From Cycas panzhihuaensis (lineage: Eukaryota > Cycadophyta), in assembly GCA_023213395.1 (NCBI GenBank), contig CM041465.1:109499741-109563740 (forward strand): a stretch of DNA of 64,000 nt, in the 5' to 3' direction. A program made the translations under genes and the position numbers. Under the pieces are notes generated by a model. The model saw only the letters and a program-made list of their open reading frames with translations, made no database searches and was not told where the DNA came from. Position 1 is the stretch's first letter. Each line of letters starts with the position of its first letter. Positions 11,423 through 23,191 of this stretch are shown here, one piece after another.

Positions 11423-12960
11423 GATGCCTCCAAGGGAGGGGCCTCTATTCCACTCTTTTCAATGGTACCCACCGTTTCCATATCAATTATGCTCTATTGC
11501 TCTTCCCTCTGACTCTTAGGTCGATCCATCTCCTCAAATTCCTTTAATATGAGCCCCTCCTCACCCTAAAGAGATACATCTTCCTTGGTCCTTGAAGCAA
11601 CATCAGTATTTGCTTCTACCACTGAATCCTTAGTGGCTTTCCTCGAGCCTCCCTGCTCCCCAGCCCTAACCTTCTTGGTTTCTCCTTGACACTTCAATGG
11701 TAGGTGCCCCAAGCACCTACATTTTGGACATCTGACTCCATCTAATTCATACACCAACTTTTGGTTGATCTCCCATCACTCTGTTTCAATACCCACCTCG
11801 TTCGGAAGATCATTGTCAAGTCTCACCAAAACATAAAACTTGGCATTAATCAACTGGGATCTGTTCTTAGTGGCTGAATCTATCGCTAGTAAAGGTCCTG
11901 TTGATCTTGCCACCCCGTTCACCACTTCTAGATTCCAAAACTATAGTAGTAACCCTAACATCTAGACCTAGATTGGCATTTGTTTAACCGTAAGAACCAC
12001 TGGGTCAAAATCTAGATGCCATTTTTCCAAAGAGATAGCCTTTCTCCTAAATATCTAGGGGATTTTAATAGAATGATGATCATATCCTCTTGGTTTCCAA
12101 ACTTAAATAGAATGCATCCCTTAAGCGAAGGCATCACCTCCACTGGGTTCTTAGTTTTCCATTTGTTCTTAATCTAGTTCCTAATGATATCAAGTCCCAG
12201 TCTTGGCCTAGAGAACCTTCCAACTAAACTATTATCCTAATATTTCATTATTTTCTAGGTTAACTCCTTTAGTACCAAGATTTTTATTCAGTCGTTTTGA
12301 ATAATAGGGTTTATCACATGGTCCTTGGTTACTCCATTACTCATTACATCAAGGTAAGTCCTTCTCAGAGGAGAGGACTGAGTCAAGTTTAACTAAACTA
12401 ATTGCTCCATGAATTATAATAACCACAAAACATCATCAGCTTATAGTCAAAAACTCACCCAGCCCCATAATATACCTCTCGTGCTTCATTGGGCATCACC
12501 ACTATCCAAGCTTTGCTCCATTACCATTTACTTTGAAAAGGCTTAGCTGTAGACTGCTAATAATACCATCGTACCTCCCACTGTAAAAGTGAAATGCTTC
12601 AAATGCCACCAAGCCACTAGCCGACATCACTCACGCATCTCTCTTAGCTCTGCCTAGCCCCTCCTATCTCATGGAGCCATAGGCATCACCACTTTGGGAT
12701 TTAGCCCTATTACTCCTCCCGCATATTTCTAGGTCACAGACACAACAAGGGATCAACTACCTCAGTCCTCTCTGGCCTTAACCAGAACACGATAGCCTGA
12801 ATAATCGCTTGGTTGCCCTAACTAGTCTGCAACCACCTATTTGCCCTAACCAGTCTTCTGCGAACCCCTAAATCCACCTTTTAGTTATATTATCATCTTG
12901 TCTTCTTTATCAATTATTCATAGTTCTATCTATAGCACAATATTTTATCCTAATTTTAGT
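11423..12960 (-). pseudogene. LINE ORF1-like remnant (DUF4283 and CCHC knuckle)
   Basis: Minus-strand frames show NKWKTKNPVEVMPSLKG, then CILFKFGNQEDM and YLGERLSLWKN (11930-12200). This is the DUF4283 type found in plant L1-like LINE ORF1 and related proteins. A zinc knuckle CPKCRCLGHLPLKC (C-x2-C-x4-H-x4-C) follows at about 11670-11735 in a 63-residue frame (11566-11757). Such proteins bind the LINE RNA. The reading frame is broken by stops and shifts. No reverse transcriptase is visible, since N adjoins on the downstream side. Bases 12420-12960 (N-terminal and upstream part) hold no motif I recognise. Confidence 0.6.
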
Positions 12961-13708
12961 TTGAGATATGTGATAGAAAGATATTATAGATGTAACTACT
13001 TGGTGCCAAGTTGAGTTCATATACTACTTCTTCGACTTTATCTATGATCTAATATGGACCAAAGAATTGAAACTATAATGTGAATTTACCTAAATTTATG
13101 ATCTAATATGGCTTACTTATATGGTTTGATCTTGAAGAAAACCCAATCTCCTAACTTGAATGATCTTTCAATTTTACATAAGCCAACTTATTATTTAATA
13201 TAATTTTTAGCTACAATTAGGTTGTCCTTAAGTATTTACATTATTCATTCCATTTGGTCTTATTGTTCTTGGATGGATTAGATTGGTGAAATACTAGCCC
13301 ATGTGAAGAGCGATAAGGGTTCAAATCTATATAATGCTTGGAAGATGATCATTTTAGTAGATGTATAATAGATCATATTGTACCACTATTTAGCCAAATG
13401 AAACCATTTATACCATTTCTATTATTTGTCAAGTATAAAATTTTATAAATATCCTTCCAAATATTTATTTATTACTTTTATTTCACCATTAGTTTATGGG
13501 TGATATGATATTTTTATTTAGAGTCTTATGTGCACTTTCTTAAATAATTCTAACTAAAAGTTGCTTGTGAACTCGGGGTCATGATTGGTGATGATGATCT
13601 TAGGGAATCAATGAAGTTGATGGATCTCTTTGATAAAGAGTTTAATAATTTAACTGGCTTTGGTGATTACTTAAATATCTATAAAATAGGGATATTTAGT
13701 TAAGTAGT
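12960..13708 (-). pseudogene. G3 gypsy integrase, C-terminal half
   Basis: The minus strand reads FIKEIHQLH, ITNHDPEFTSNF (the second catalytic Asp block), a C-terminal ERSFKLGDWVFFKIKPYK and a short degraded tail. This is a Ty3/gypsy integrase of chromovirus style, unrelated to the Tat copies. Its N-terminal half is at 59014-59450, 45 kb away; the two halves meet exactly at the TSD of P. Many stops and A/T-rich codons show it is old. It is the oldest layer of the nest. Confidence 0.75.
13704..13708. repeat. TSD of P, left copy (GTAGT)
   Basis: GTAGT precedes the LTR start TGTTTCTC and recurs at 59009-59013 directly after the LTR end GATTCCA. It is a perfect 5-base match, the usual gypsy length. 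Confidence 0.9.
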
Positions 13709-14244
13709 TGTTTCTCAACTACCAAGAATGGACATAGATGAGTCGACTTAGGTAAGTGCAAGTACGCTTCTATCCCTCACCTCCATTAGTTCTACTAGAG
13801 GTGGATTGAAGCATTTCATTTATATTACATGACTATTTAGTTCATTGAGTGATCATTATGTATCCTCTACTTGATCATGTTGCATTATACCACTTTAGCC
13901 TATGGTGATATAGGGATATGTATCTCTTGGCGCTCCACAACCCTCCTCCACATCTCTGTGTTATCCCGAAGTACTAATTGGCTCCCATAGCATGATCACA
14001 TCTCTATTGACACACTTCAACCTCTAAGCACCTTGCCTAGGCATGGTTGGTGTTTCTTCATGGGTTTATTAACTTTTTGGGAGCTTCTTGCCTTTGATAT
14101 TTTGCCTATCGTAGGTTTCTTAGGTCCCATGACTATCTTCTGCCACCTGGACAAAGTGTCATACCCCTTAGGCCTAAAGCATCTGCCTTTTCCCAAGCTT
14201 CTAAACTTCCTTTTGTTATTTGTCTACCACATCATGGTACCACC

Positions 14245-14272
14245 GTAAACTTCACAGTAACGTGAAGTTTAC
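14245..14272. repeat. U3 palindrome, P 5' LTR
   Basis: Perfect 11-base arms GTAAACTTCAC / GTGAAGTTTAC flank a 6-base centre, 536 bases from the LTR start. The 3' LTR has the same element at 56425-56452 with arms GTAAACTTTG / CAAAGTTTAC. Confidence 0.8.
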
Positions 14273-15702
14273 CATGGGGTGATTGTTATCTTCTATTTTT
14301 TAAAATCTGTTGTGGCTAATTTCGTATTTATTACAAAATTACCACGTGGCAAAGATGTATTCCTAGCCCAATCCAAACCCTAATCACTCGATTGAGCTAA
14401 GGTTCGGTTGAAAAACCCAAAATTACCCTCATTTCTTCCTCTTCCACTCTAAAAAAAAACTCTCTCTCTCACTCATTCTTCACAGCTTCCTACAGAAATA
14501 CCCTGTAAACAACTGACACATCAACTTTCTAGCCTGAGATCAACCCCCTATAGCTCCAGATTTGTAGCTGTAGGCCTATAATAAGGCTACCTCAAGGAAG
14601 GACATGCTACGAGCTCACCATCAAGCATAAATATCCCTCTTTAGTCTAGTCTCATCTTTAGATTGTAACCTCCATAGGGTTTCACCTGTAAACCCTATAG
14701 GGCTGGCCTTCTTTCCTCTTTTCTTAAGTAGATCTGCCCATGATCTAGCTACAACAGGTATTCCTTTCCCTCTATTTTGTTTTTCTTCCTTCAAATTATT
14801 GAAAAGTGGTTTGATTATCTTGCACAACACCCATTTCTCCTAGTTTTCTTGTTGCGCATAGGAGATAAATCCTCCTTTTCTTATCTACTCATCATTCCTT
14901 CCAACTCTTCCTTGGTTTCTCCAAGGAGGTAGCAAGGAAGAGGTCACAAAGGGAGAGTGAAAGGAGTAAAGGCTAGTTCCGTACCCAATGAGCCTTCTCC
15001 TCAAGGATAACCCTTCTGCCCCTTTCTCTTTCTCCTCTGTGATTCCCTTGGCTTTCCAAAGGGCTTCCAGAAGAGGGGTCACCACTGGAAGTAGCATATC
15101 CAGCCTATATTACACTTTCTCTTAGCTTTGCAGGCCTTACATGAGCAAGAATCACAACCCCAAATCAAACCCTACCCATCATTTGGTGTTAGGTTAGTTA
15201 GAGGTTGTAAAAGTTGCACTTCGCAACTTTTGCAACATTGACAATATTTACAACTTTGCTGCAACCTGTTACTCACATATCAAGCTTTTGTTACACCATC
15301 TTTGACTGTTGTATTTGTGCTTGGACAGCGTCGAGAGTTGTAGTCTTGGAGGGTTATCCATTCTAAGGCTAACTACCCCCTTCCTGCTCCTTATCTTTTT
15401 TTACATAAAAGGGAATTGAAAGTTGGTTTTAGATGTGAAAGTTTCTTTTGGTTAAGATAACTTGAATTGTGTTATTTTATATATTGCATATACATATACA
15501 CCTTGTGTCCTAGCAGTCCCATAGGAAGGGTGAACATTACTTGGTTGCAGGTTCCCCATTTTCCATGCATGGAGAAGGAGAAAGATGCTTCCACCCAGGT
15601 ATATCCTTATCTTTCTTAGTATTTCACTCGAGTATTTTGCATAGCTTTCTCTTGTTTTTTTCCTTTCCATTTTTTCCTTTCAATTTGGGGAAGGTAAGGA
15701 AG

Positions 15703-15721
15703 CCCCCCCCCCCCCCCCCCC
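15703..15721 (+). repeat. Poly-C run in P 5' LTR
   Basis: Nineteen consecutive C follow AAGGTAAGGAAG. The 3' LTR has 16 C at 57890-57905 in the same context. Confidence 0.9.
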
Positions 15722-16738
15722 GAACCCTCATTCACCGGTATCACCACATCATGCCATCCACATTTGGGAATAGTAAGAGGAAGGCGAATACAACAAAGGG
15801 GATAATGCTCCTCTAACTGCATGGTTTTCTGGGTACGTTCATCACTCCTTTTTTGTCCTACTCCTCTTTCTTTGCTTTATTCGTCCACATGTATTACATA
15901 TGAAGTAAAAGAGAAAAGAAAGAGAACATGAATACATTACCTACACACACTTAGTTGGCTTGTCTATTTGAAAATACACTAGATATGGACCATACTTGTG
16001 GCATACTTATTTGTTGTACCTTCTTCTTAGGCTTGCGTTCCTTGAATACACCTTATATCACTTATGATTACTTTGCTAGTTCCTTGCCCTTTTTGCATTT
16101 GAAAGTTAAGCACAGTGAGGACATACATGAGTGAGTAAATGAGTGTTTTATTTTCTATGTATGATTGTTCGTTTCCTTCTTTCCAGAAAGAACCCCTTTT
16201 TCGTACAAGAATACAACACCATATCTGCAATCTCATCATCACCCCAAATTGCATAGCCACTCATATGTGAAAGAGTTGAAACTCTTTCCACCATTATTTA
16301 ATGTCCTTAAGGTCATCTTAGGCACAGTTCCCTAAGGACAATCCTCCTATAAGGCCACTTCCTTTTTTGATCTTTGTTGTACTTATCATAGTTAGGCAAC
16401 CTTAACGTAACCTTTAGGTTGGTCACACACTCGTAGATTGGCCATCTCGCCATTCTGCTATCAGTGTGCATCACCCTTGCTACTTGCCTATGCCCACTTC
16501 TCTTACACCCCTTATTCTACGTGAAAAGCCATCCCCTCACTCATCTTATCCTCTCTCCTTCGGCCATCCAAGGGTGGGAGGGCCCCTCTTTTGAGGTTAA
16601 TTAAGAACCCGAGGATCTCCCTCGTTTCTTTCACCCCCCAATTGAGGTAGAGTTACTTCAAAGGGAGTATGTATGCCATTTGTGGGTCCCAAACCTACGT
16701 TCTGACACACAAACAACCTTTGTGGGTGATCTCCTTCA

Positions 16739-16743
16739 CTTAT
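16739..16743. repeat. TSD of M, left copy (CTTAT)
   Basis: CTTAT abuts the M end TGGAATCACA; the right copy is CTTGC at 44071-44075. The uninterrupted site in P's 3' LTR reads CTTGT (58919-58923), so each copy differs from the ancestor by one transition. Confidence 0.7.
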
Positions 16744-19700
16744 TGGAATCACATTTATGGGATAGTAACTGCACCTGGTTAGGATTATGGCTATCAACAG
16801 AAGGCTCCAGAGTGAAGGGGTCAATCCAACAAGTGAAAGGAAGCACCCACATAGGTCATTCGTATGTCAGAACATAGGTTTAAAACCCATGAATAGTGCA
16901 CAACATCATCTAGGTAACTTAGTCTTTGATTTTGGAGGGTAGCGCAAGTAAAGGATATCTTCATTTGATCGAGTAACCTCAAAATAGGGGTCTTCCCACC
17001 CTTGGATGGCCATAGGAAGGCTCAACGAGGAAGTGGATCCTTGTGGAAGATGAAGGGACATGGATAGGGTGTGTATAGGTAAGCAACGGAAGGTACCCAT
17101 TCGTAAGGGTGGTGTTGGGAAACTAACTTATATATGAAACCAACCCAAAGGGAGTAGTGACAAGGTTATTATGTTGGTATAAGTATGATGGGATTAAAGG
17201 AGGAGGTCTTAGGGGATGCGTCCTCCTCAAACTAACCCACCTAAAGGGGATGTTGGAGGAACAAAGAAAGGTGGCAGAAGAAGTTCCTGCCACCCTATAC
17301 GGAGAGGGTCTACCTCCTATGTGCAATAATGAAACAATGACTGATTATTTGTGTATGGAAACAAGAGGTAAATGAAGCATACATGTATAGAAGATAATAA
17401 ATATAGTTTTTTTCTCTCGTTTTCTCTCAAATATAAATCCTCGCTCTCTTTTCACTTTAAGGGAAAGGGGCAAAGAGAGAGATAAACCAATCAATCATAC
17501 AAAATTCATGGCAATGATGCAAACCCTAGGGGGTTGTATGAAATCAAAGGGAAAGAAGGAAGGGGATACCTCCTATTGAGTACTTTTTCTTTTATGTTCT
17601 TTTTATGTAAATATACAAACTAAAAAGAAAACAAGAAAAGACCTACAAAAAGAAAGTAGCATACCTAGAAAGATGATGCAGCTAAAATGAAGTTTTTGTC
17701 TTGTGCCACACCTACTTCTTCTTTTCCTTCCCCCAACACACGGGTAGTGTAGGGGCTTCCTTACCTTCCCTAAAGCAAAAAGGATGAAATCAAGAAAAGT
17801 AAGGAAAAGTAACTATGCCTAAAGCTAAAAAATAACTAAGGAAAAAGAAAGCAAAGAACATACCCAAATTGTAGCAGTTTATCCTTCTCTACGAATGGTG
17901 CAATAAACCTACAATCACAATGGTTTTCTACCTTTTTCTGATGGGCTACTAGAATGCCGAGTATATATATATATATAATGCTAAAAATGTTACAAGTTAA
18001 AGTACTTCAAGTTAAGTGATCTTCCAACCACAAAACAACTCTACATCTCCAAAAACCCAACAACAGAAGACAAGGAGAAGGTTAGCCTTGGAATGGCTAA
18101 CCCTCTAACAAGTGCACCTCCATGCTACCCTCGATGATAGGAAACAACAGGTTGGGACAACCTAATAGCAACAAATAATAAGAGAAACGAACAACACGAG
18201 GTTTACAAATGTTGCCTATATTGCAAGTATTTCTATATGCAGCAAATCATAACGTTAGCCAAGCCAAGAGCTAAGGTGGATAAGATATACTATTTGGGGC
18301 TAGAAAAGCTACCCAAGACAGGCACGTAGGCCTAGAAATAGTGCAGCAAAGGGCTACACACATTGATATCTAGCACTGGCCAATTCCTAGAGACTCCTTA
18401 GTAGCTCAAGAAAGGCATGAGTGGAAGAGAGGAAAGAGGAGAAGGGGGTTGCCCTTAAGGAGAAGGTCTAGTTGGGTATAGAACCTACCTTGTCTCTTTT
18501 CTCTTACTCTTTTGGATCCTCTCCTGTAGCCTCCTTCGAAAAAACTAAGAGACAACAAGAAGATGATGTGGGCAAAAAAGAAAGAAACGAAAGGTATGCC
18601 TCCTGCATGCCCTGGAAAATGGGAAAAAGGAAAGATATTCTTAATGATCTAACCTCTTATAAGATAGTTTAAAGGAAAGAAATAAGCAAAAATGAGATAA
18701 TACCTACTGGACTGAGATGGAGGTAGGTATACCCCTAAAAATGGCAGGAAATAATACATTTAAGATGCTTATAGGGGGGTCATTAGGAGGACACTATAAC
18801 CTAAAAACAAACTTACTGAAACTTGTTGAAAGGGAATAGAGGTGAAGGTTAGAGTGAATCCTTACTTGAAGATGTTTATTAGTGAGCCCTCTACTATGGA
18901 TCTAAGCTGAAGAGGGTTGATCTTAAGTTGGAGCAGTAGGAACTCAGGTGTTACAGGGCATTCCTGTAGAAAACTTCTTGTGGAAGAAGGAGAAGAGAGG
19001 AGAGTAGGTGGAAGAAGAGGAGGAAAATAAAGTTCTTTTGGGCTTTATACCTAACCCTAAGTTGAATTGATGATTAGGGTTAGGGTAGGACATAGGGGGT
19101 GTCAAAGCCACATGGTAATTTCATGAAAAAACAAAAATTACCATGATAGATTTAAAAAAATATTAAGTAATAGTCACCTCATGGTAAACTTTGTGGTACC
19201 ATGAAGTTTACCATGATACCACAACATTTGTCATGGTGCGGTGACAGAGACAAAACCATGACAAAAAATAGATGCCTTAGGGCCCTAAAAGAGGGTACCC
19301 CAGGCCTAGGAGTGTCCAGCCCTCTGTCCAGGTGGTTGGGGATATTCATATAAAGAGGATGACCTAAACCAGATGGGGTACCAGAGTAGTAGGATTCCCA
19401 GGAAACTAATATAACTAGAATAAAGGTGTACTAATCATGCTTAGCAGGTTTCTAAGGGCTACGATGTGGTAAAGGGGGTATGAACAGATCACATAGGCTA
19501 AGTCATGCTTAGGAAAACATGGAGGTGCATAGGAGGGCCGTGGAATGCCATGGGGATGCATATCCCACTGATCATTGTAGGCTAAAAGAGTATCAAGCAA
19601 TATGATCAGGCAATAGATGCAAGATGATCACTCAAATGTATTAGTCAGCCATGCAATGAAGGGATTCTTTGATTTACCTTTCTATAGAAGTAACAGAGGT

Positions 19701-19747
19701 AAAGGCTAGAAACATACCTGTACTTACCTGAGTCAACTTGCCAACAC
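16744..19747 (-). mobile_element. M 3' LTR, start deleted
   Basis: On + it begins TGGAATCACA and continues as the 3.1-kb LTR type. It carries a perfect palindrome at 19180-19215, TTTATA (minus TATAAA) at 19044-19049 and an (AT)n run at 17962-17977. The first part of the LTR in its own direction (CTACCGGGAATGG-type start) and the adjoining PPT are missing. The homologous sequence jumps from CAACTTGCCAA to the internal TATTAGTAGCACATAT near 19741-19748, a deletion of about 100 bases. Confidence 0.82.
19180..19215. repeat. U3 palindrome, M 3' LTR
   Basis: Perfect 12-base arms CATGGTAAACTT / AAGTTTACCATG flank TGTGGTACC-A, centred on GGTACC. It is the longest clean copy of the motif in the window. 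Confidence 0.85.
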
Positions 19748-20159
19748 AATATTAGTAGCACATATATATACAAATAATCATAACAATGGTGTGAGCCAAG
19801 GGTAACGATGAGTGTCGTGGTATAGCACATGGCTATAAAGGTAAGGGCAAGACAATATAAGGGCTACCTATGTGTCACGGTATAGATAGCAGGCAATAAT
19901 AACAGATGGGGGCATGCCCCTATGGTAAGAATATAATGAAAGGGTGGTGAGGACCAGGCATAAGATCATATAGATGTTATGAACAAAGTACTATATACAT
20001 ACACAAGCCAAGAATAGCAATAGATATATGCTAAGCTGCTAAGAGTAGAGTGAAGAAAATAAACCTGGTGGTCACCATAGTTTAATCTCATTAGTGGCTA
20101 GTTTTCAGAGGTGCAAACTGATCGCGATGTGAAGTGAAAGATAACCTAGGACTTGGGCA

Positions 20160-21116
20160 CATGGGCGACCAAACAAGTCTCTCAAGTGGGTCGCTAAGGA
20201 GAGGAAGGCGATGCTCAAGGACGAGACAAACCAAGCTAGCCGCCTCGATGTTGAGAGCCCGAGGGATGTGTCAGATGTTAATAGATGAAAAATGAGCCAA
20301 TAGGGACCTAACAGTTGAGGTGAGGGCTCTTAAGCATTGGCATCAAAACTGGTAGACCTAAGTGAGATGGGACACCACAATCTGAGAGTTGCAAAGGAGG
20401 ATGATGGGTCCATGGTGGAAGCAAAGTGCATCAGTAAGGGCCTCAATAACAGCTATGTACTTAGCTTTGTTATTAGTGGCCTTAGGGAGGAAGATCCCAG
20501 AATATATAAAGTCATGTCTAGAAGGGTCACAGAGAATCCACGCGGTGGTGGAAGGGCCAGGGTTCCCATGACTTCTGCCATAAGTGAAAATGAGTAATGC
20601 CATGACAAAAAGATTAAGGTCTCAGTAGAGAAAAAGTGTTGATGAGATCGATGAATGAAGAGGACAGAACGATATGAAACAGTCATAAAGGACTCAAGTG
20701 GCTATCAATAAAGGTCGTGAAGGGCAGGAAGATTCAAAGATGAGGCTACCTGAGGATGAAGAGGACTATCCAGCAGACAGGGAAGAACCAGCGGTAAAAA
20801 GGCCCCTTTGGGGTTGCCAAAAGTTACTTAAGAAAGCAAAGTGTAGTCCCAAATGGAGGGGATGCTTACTTTGGGAGCCCTAGAGGTATGAACAGGTAGC
20901 AAAATTAGATTTAGGATGGAAAAATGAGCCAAATGAGTATAAACTCGAGTGCATATGGAGGTGGCACACAAAATGAGATAGAAGGGGCCTTGCAAGGCTA
21001 AGGAGAGGGGGTGCCATAAATACACCTAGAGGGTTAGGAAAGAAAGAAAGCCACAGAGGCAAAATAGGAGACAGACCCAAAAGGCAAAGGTGATAAGGAA
21101 AGAGAAATGGTCCCAA
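20160..21116 (-). pseudogene. M second (archaeal-type) RNase H
   Basis: The minus-strand frame 20603 down reads FTYGRSHGNPGP, FLPKATNNKAKYIAVIEAL, LLCNSQIVVSHLT. This is the same domain as in Q, and all three acidic catalytic positions are changed here: Asp to Tyr (codon at 20580-20582), Glu to Lys (NKAKY for NEAEY) and Asp to Asn (LCNSQ). It cannot be an active nuclease. Upstream on the minus strand (20690-21116) lies the same Ser/Leu-rich stretch as in Q. It sits between the antisense gene and the 3' LTR, about 4 kb beyond the integrase. Confidence 0.75.
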
Positions 21117-21166
21117 GGGCTATCGCAGTGAGAGAAATGGAAGAGGTGTTCGATGGGGCCCCCTCC

Positions 21167-21173
21167 TATATAA
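21167..21173 (+). promoter_or_regulatory. TATA box of M antisense gene
   Basis: CCTATATAAGG lies on the plus strand 77 bases before the ATG at 21244. It is conserved with Q and P at the same position. Confidence 0.6.
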
Positions 21174-21243
21174 GGAAAACTCGATGAAAATGTAATTCAT
21201 TTTCATGGGCTTGTGATCGATTCAGAGCCCTTCTCCTAACATA

Positions 21244-21312
21244 ATGGAGCGTCGCCTCACTTTAGAGGAACACAGGGAGAGATCAGACCATTGGATCAGG
21301 ATGCAGAGATAG
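21244..21312 (+). pseudogene. M antisense gene, probable first exon
   Basis: An open frame from ATG encodes a 22-residue peptide, MERRLTLEEHRER then SDHWIRMQR, with a stop at 21310-21312. The LTLE-HR-R block is kept in the same frame in Q and P. Whether the original exon went further before a donor near 21355 cannot be settled from the sequence. Confidence 0.45.
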
Positions 21313-21615
21313 CCAGTGAGACCAGAAAGATGAGATGATAGTAGTGAGGCCAGATCTAATGAGTGGATCGCCCCTTTTCCTAATCATTTCGTCATTTAAG
21401 TTTTATAGTTTTTTAGCATTTTTTGATGTAGTTTTGCCCCACTTATGGGTGAATGGTAATCTCCTCAAGTCTAAATTAGACCCAGCGAGAGCGGGGGTTG
21501 ATGCATTAGGTAGCCCTAGTCCTAGTGGGCATGAGCATGGCCTACCTAGGCAAATATTTTTTGATTTTTGGGTAGGAAACCCCCTATAAAGTGGGGCTGA
21601 TGCTGGTACCACAAC

Positions 21616-21712
21616 AAAGATCATGGTACCGCAATCTTTACTGTGGGGCTACTGAGATTATGCTAAAATTTTAATGGGCCCCATGATAAACTCTATGGTA
21701 CCACAGAGTTTA
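21616..21712. repeat. Two GGTACC palindromes in M antisense intron
   Basis: The first (21616-21639) has arms AAAGAT/ATCTTT around CATGGTACCGCA. The second (21687-21712) has arms TAAACTCT/AGAGTTTA around ATGGTACCAC. Both are perfect in the arms. They lie between the first and second exons. Confidence 0.8.
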
Positions 21713-21859
21713 GCGTGGTGCAAGGCTAGACAAGAAGAAAAACATAAAAGATGGCCCAAAGGAGAGCCAAACCTTAATCAAGAAGGAATAAGGGGCAAAC
21801 GTGGAGGTAGATAGATAAGTTTAGATGAGTTTTGACTAGTTTTTTGTGTGTTTTGTAGG

Positions 21860-23108
21860 GAGTTATCGTAGTGGACAACCACGAGAACATAGGAGTAGTT
21901 ATGTTTACCTTCATCGAGATGATTTCTTGAGGAGACAGGCTAGTGATGGGGAGGTGTTGCCTACTAAAGACCATCTAGACACTGTAGTATGCATCTGATC
22001 AGTACTTCTTAGTGGATATAGTCTCACATTAGGATTGACAGAGGTATGTATTCCATCTCCCCCAAGTGGGAGATGTCACAATCACACCAGAAGACATGTG
22101 AAGGATCTTGGGGGTACCGGTGGCAGGAGTATCAACGTCACTAGGTGCATTACCTCACAATGACGTTGCACACAGGGAGGCAACAACCTATTTTATAGGT
22201 CAGGACCGGTGGCAGAGGAGAGGCATACCTGTTCAGAGTATAATCATGTCTAGGATTCCTTGTGTAAGGAAATTAATTACACTATACATTCTGTTTTGAA
22301 TATCCTGGAAACAAAATTATAGGGACATACCTAGTGGGTGGATGGATATGGTGAGGAGATGTGAGGCTCAGGAGAGGTTGGACGAGGCCATGTTGATAGT
22401 GATGAACTTGATCACCCAGTTAGATGCCATCAGGGTAGCTGGGAGAGGAGGATTATCCTACAGCATATTGCTGCAGTGTTGGTTCTTTGATCATTTCGGA
22501 GTAGTGGCACCATCATGAGGGTCACACTTGATTTTAACATGGGCTCCCATAGTCCACAGGCAGTAGACTCAGTTTAAAGGAACTAAGGACCATGCACATG
22601 TCAGGCATTCAATGGAGGCTACATCACTAGACCTCCTCACCATGGTAGACTATGCATCAAGTCCATATAGACAGGTGAGGTAGGATAATGATCACGAGGC
22701 AGGAGGAGCAGGAGGTATCCTTAGCAAGGGAGACAATGATGATGGAGATGACAAGGGTGATGGGCCTGACCCATCAAGAGTAGTAAGTGGTGAGGCAGGT
22801 CCATCAAGGACTATGAGAGGAGAGGCAGGACCATCAGGAGCCACAGGAGGAGAGGCAAGTCCTTCACGGACTATAGGGAGAGGTGGAGCTTCCCAAACAC
22901 CAATCTAGAAGCTGAGAATAGTGGGGAGAGTCCGAGCAGTAACAGCACCATCAGAGGAGGGTGGAGGTACCCTTGTAGGCTAGCCATTCAGAGAGGTGGT
23001 ACCAAAGGAGGAGGAGGTATTGATAATAGGGGGAGGTGATCTGAGTCGAGGAGCCAGTAGTTCCAATAGGTGTGATACTACCTTTACCCATCATCTTTTG
23101 ATCACTAG
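21860..23108 (+). pseudogene. M antisense gene, PMD exon
   Basis: The exon follows acceptor GTTTTGTAG (21851-21859) and ends at donor-like CTAG|GTATCT. The frame reads ASDQYFLVDIVSH, then the PMD core YVFHLPQVGDVTITPEDM, RILGVPVAG, then WQRRGIPVQS, IPCVRKLITL, LITQLDAIRVAGRGG, LLQCWFFDHFGVVAP and an acidic Gly/Ser-rich repeat region with GEAGPS units. Several in-frame stops (three within the PMD) make it dead. This is the clearest PMD signature in the window. The gene runs opposite to M's transcript and lies between integrase and second RNase H. Confidence 0.65.
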
Positions 23109-23191
23109 GTATCTAGTTATTATGCTTCATTTGATTTGTTGGGTATAGATATGGATATACATACTTAGATGTGGCATGTTAGATTCTGTAG

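Larger units (their letters stand above)
13709..16743 (+). mobile_element. P 5' LTR, main part
   Basis: It starts TGTTTCTCAAC and matches the 3' LTR (55877-58925) throughout. A palindrome with 11-base arms lies at 14245-14272. The telomere-like box AAACCCTAA occurs near 14385. A run of 19 C is at 15703-15721. The LTR breaks off at 16743, where M is inserted; its last 84-89 bases are at 44071-44159. Confidence 0.88.

Noticed and set aside
15703-15721. Poly-C run as a polypurine tract (opposite strand)
   Set aside because: It lies inside both P LTRs, not next to an LTR start; the true PPT is AAGGGGGCAG.
17962-17977. (AT)n as an origin or boundary
   Set aside because: The same run is in M's other LTR (42242-42261); a simple microsatellite.
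21355-21370. AATGAGTGG as the 5' splice site of the antisense first exon
   Set aside because: Only P has GTGAGT; Q and M have ATGAGT, so the donor cannot be asserted.
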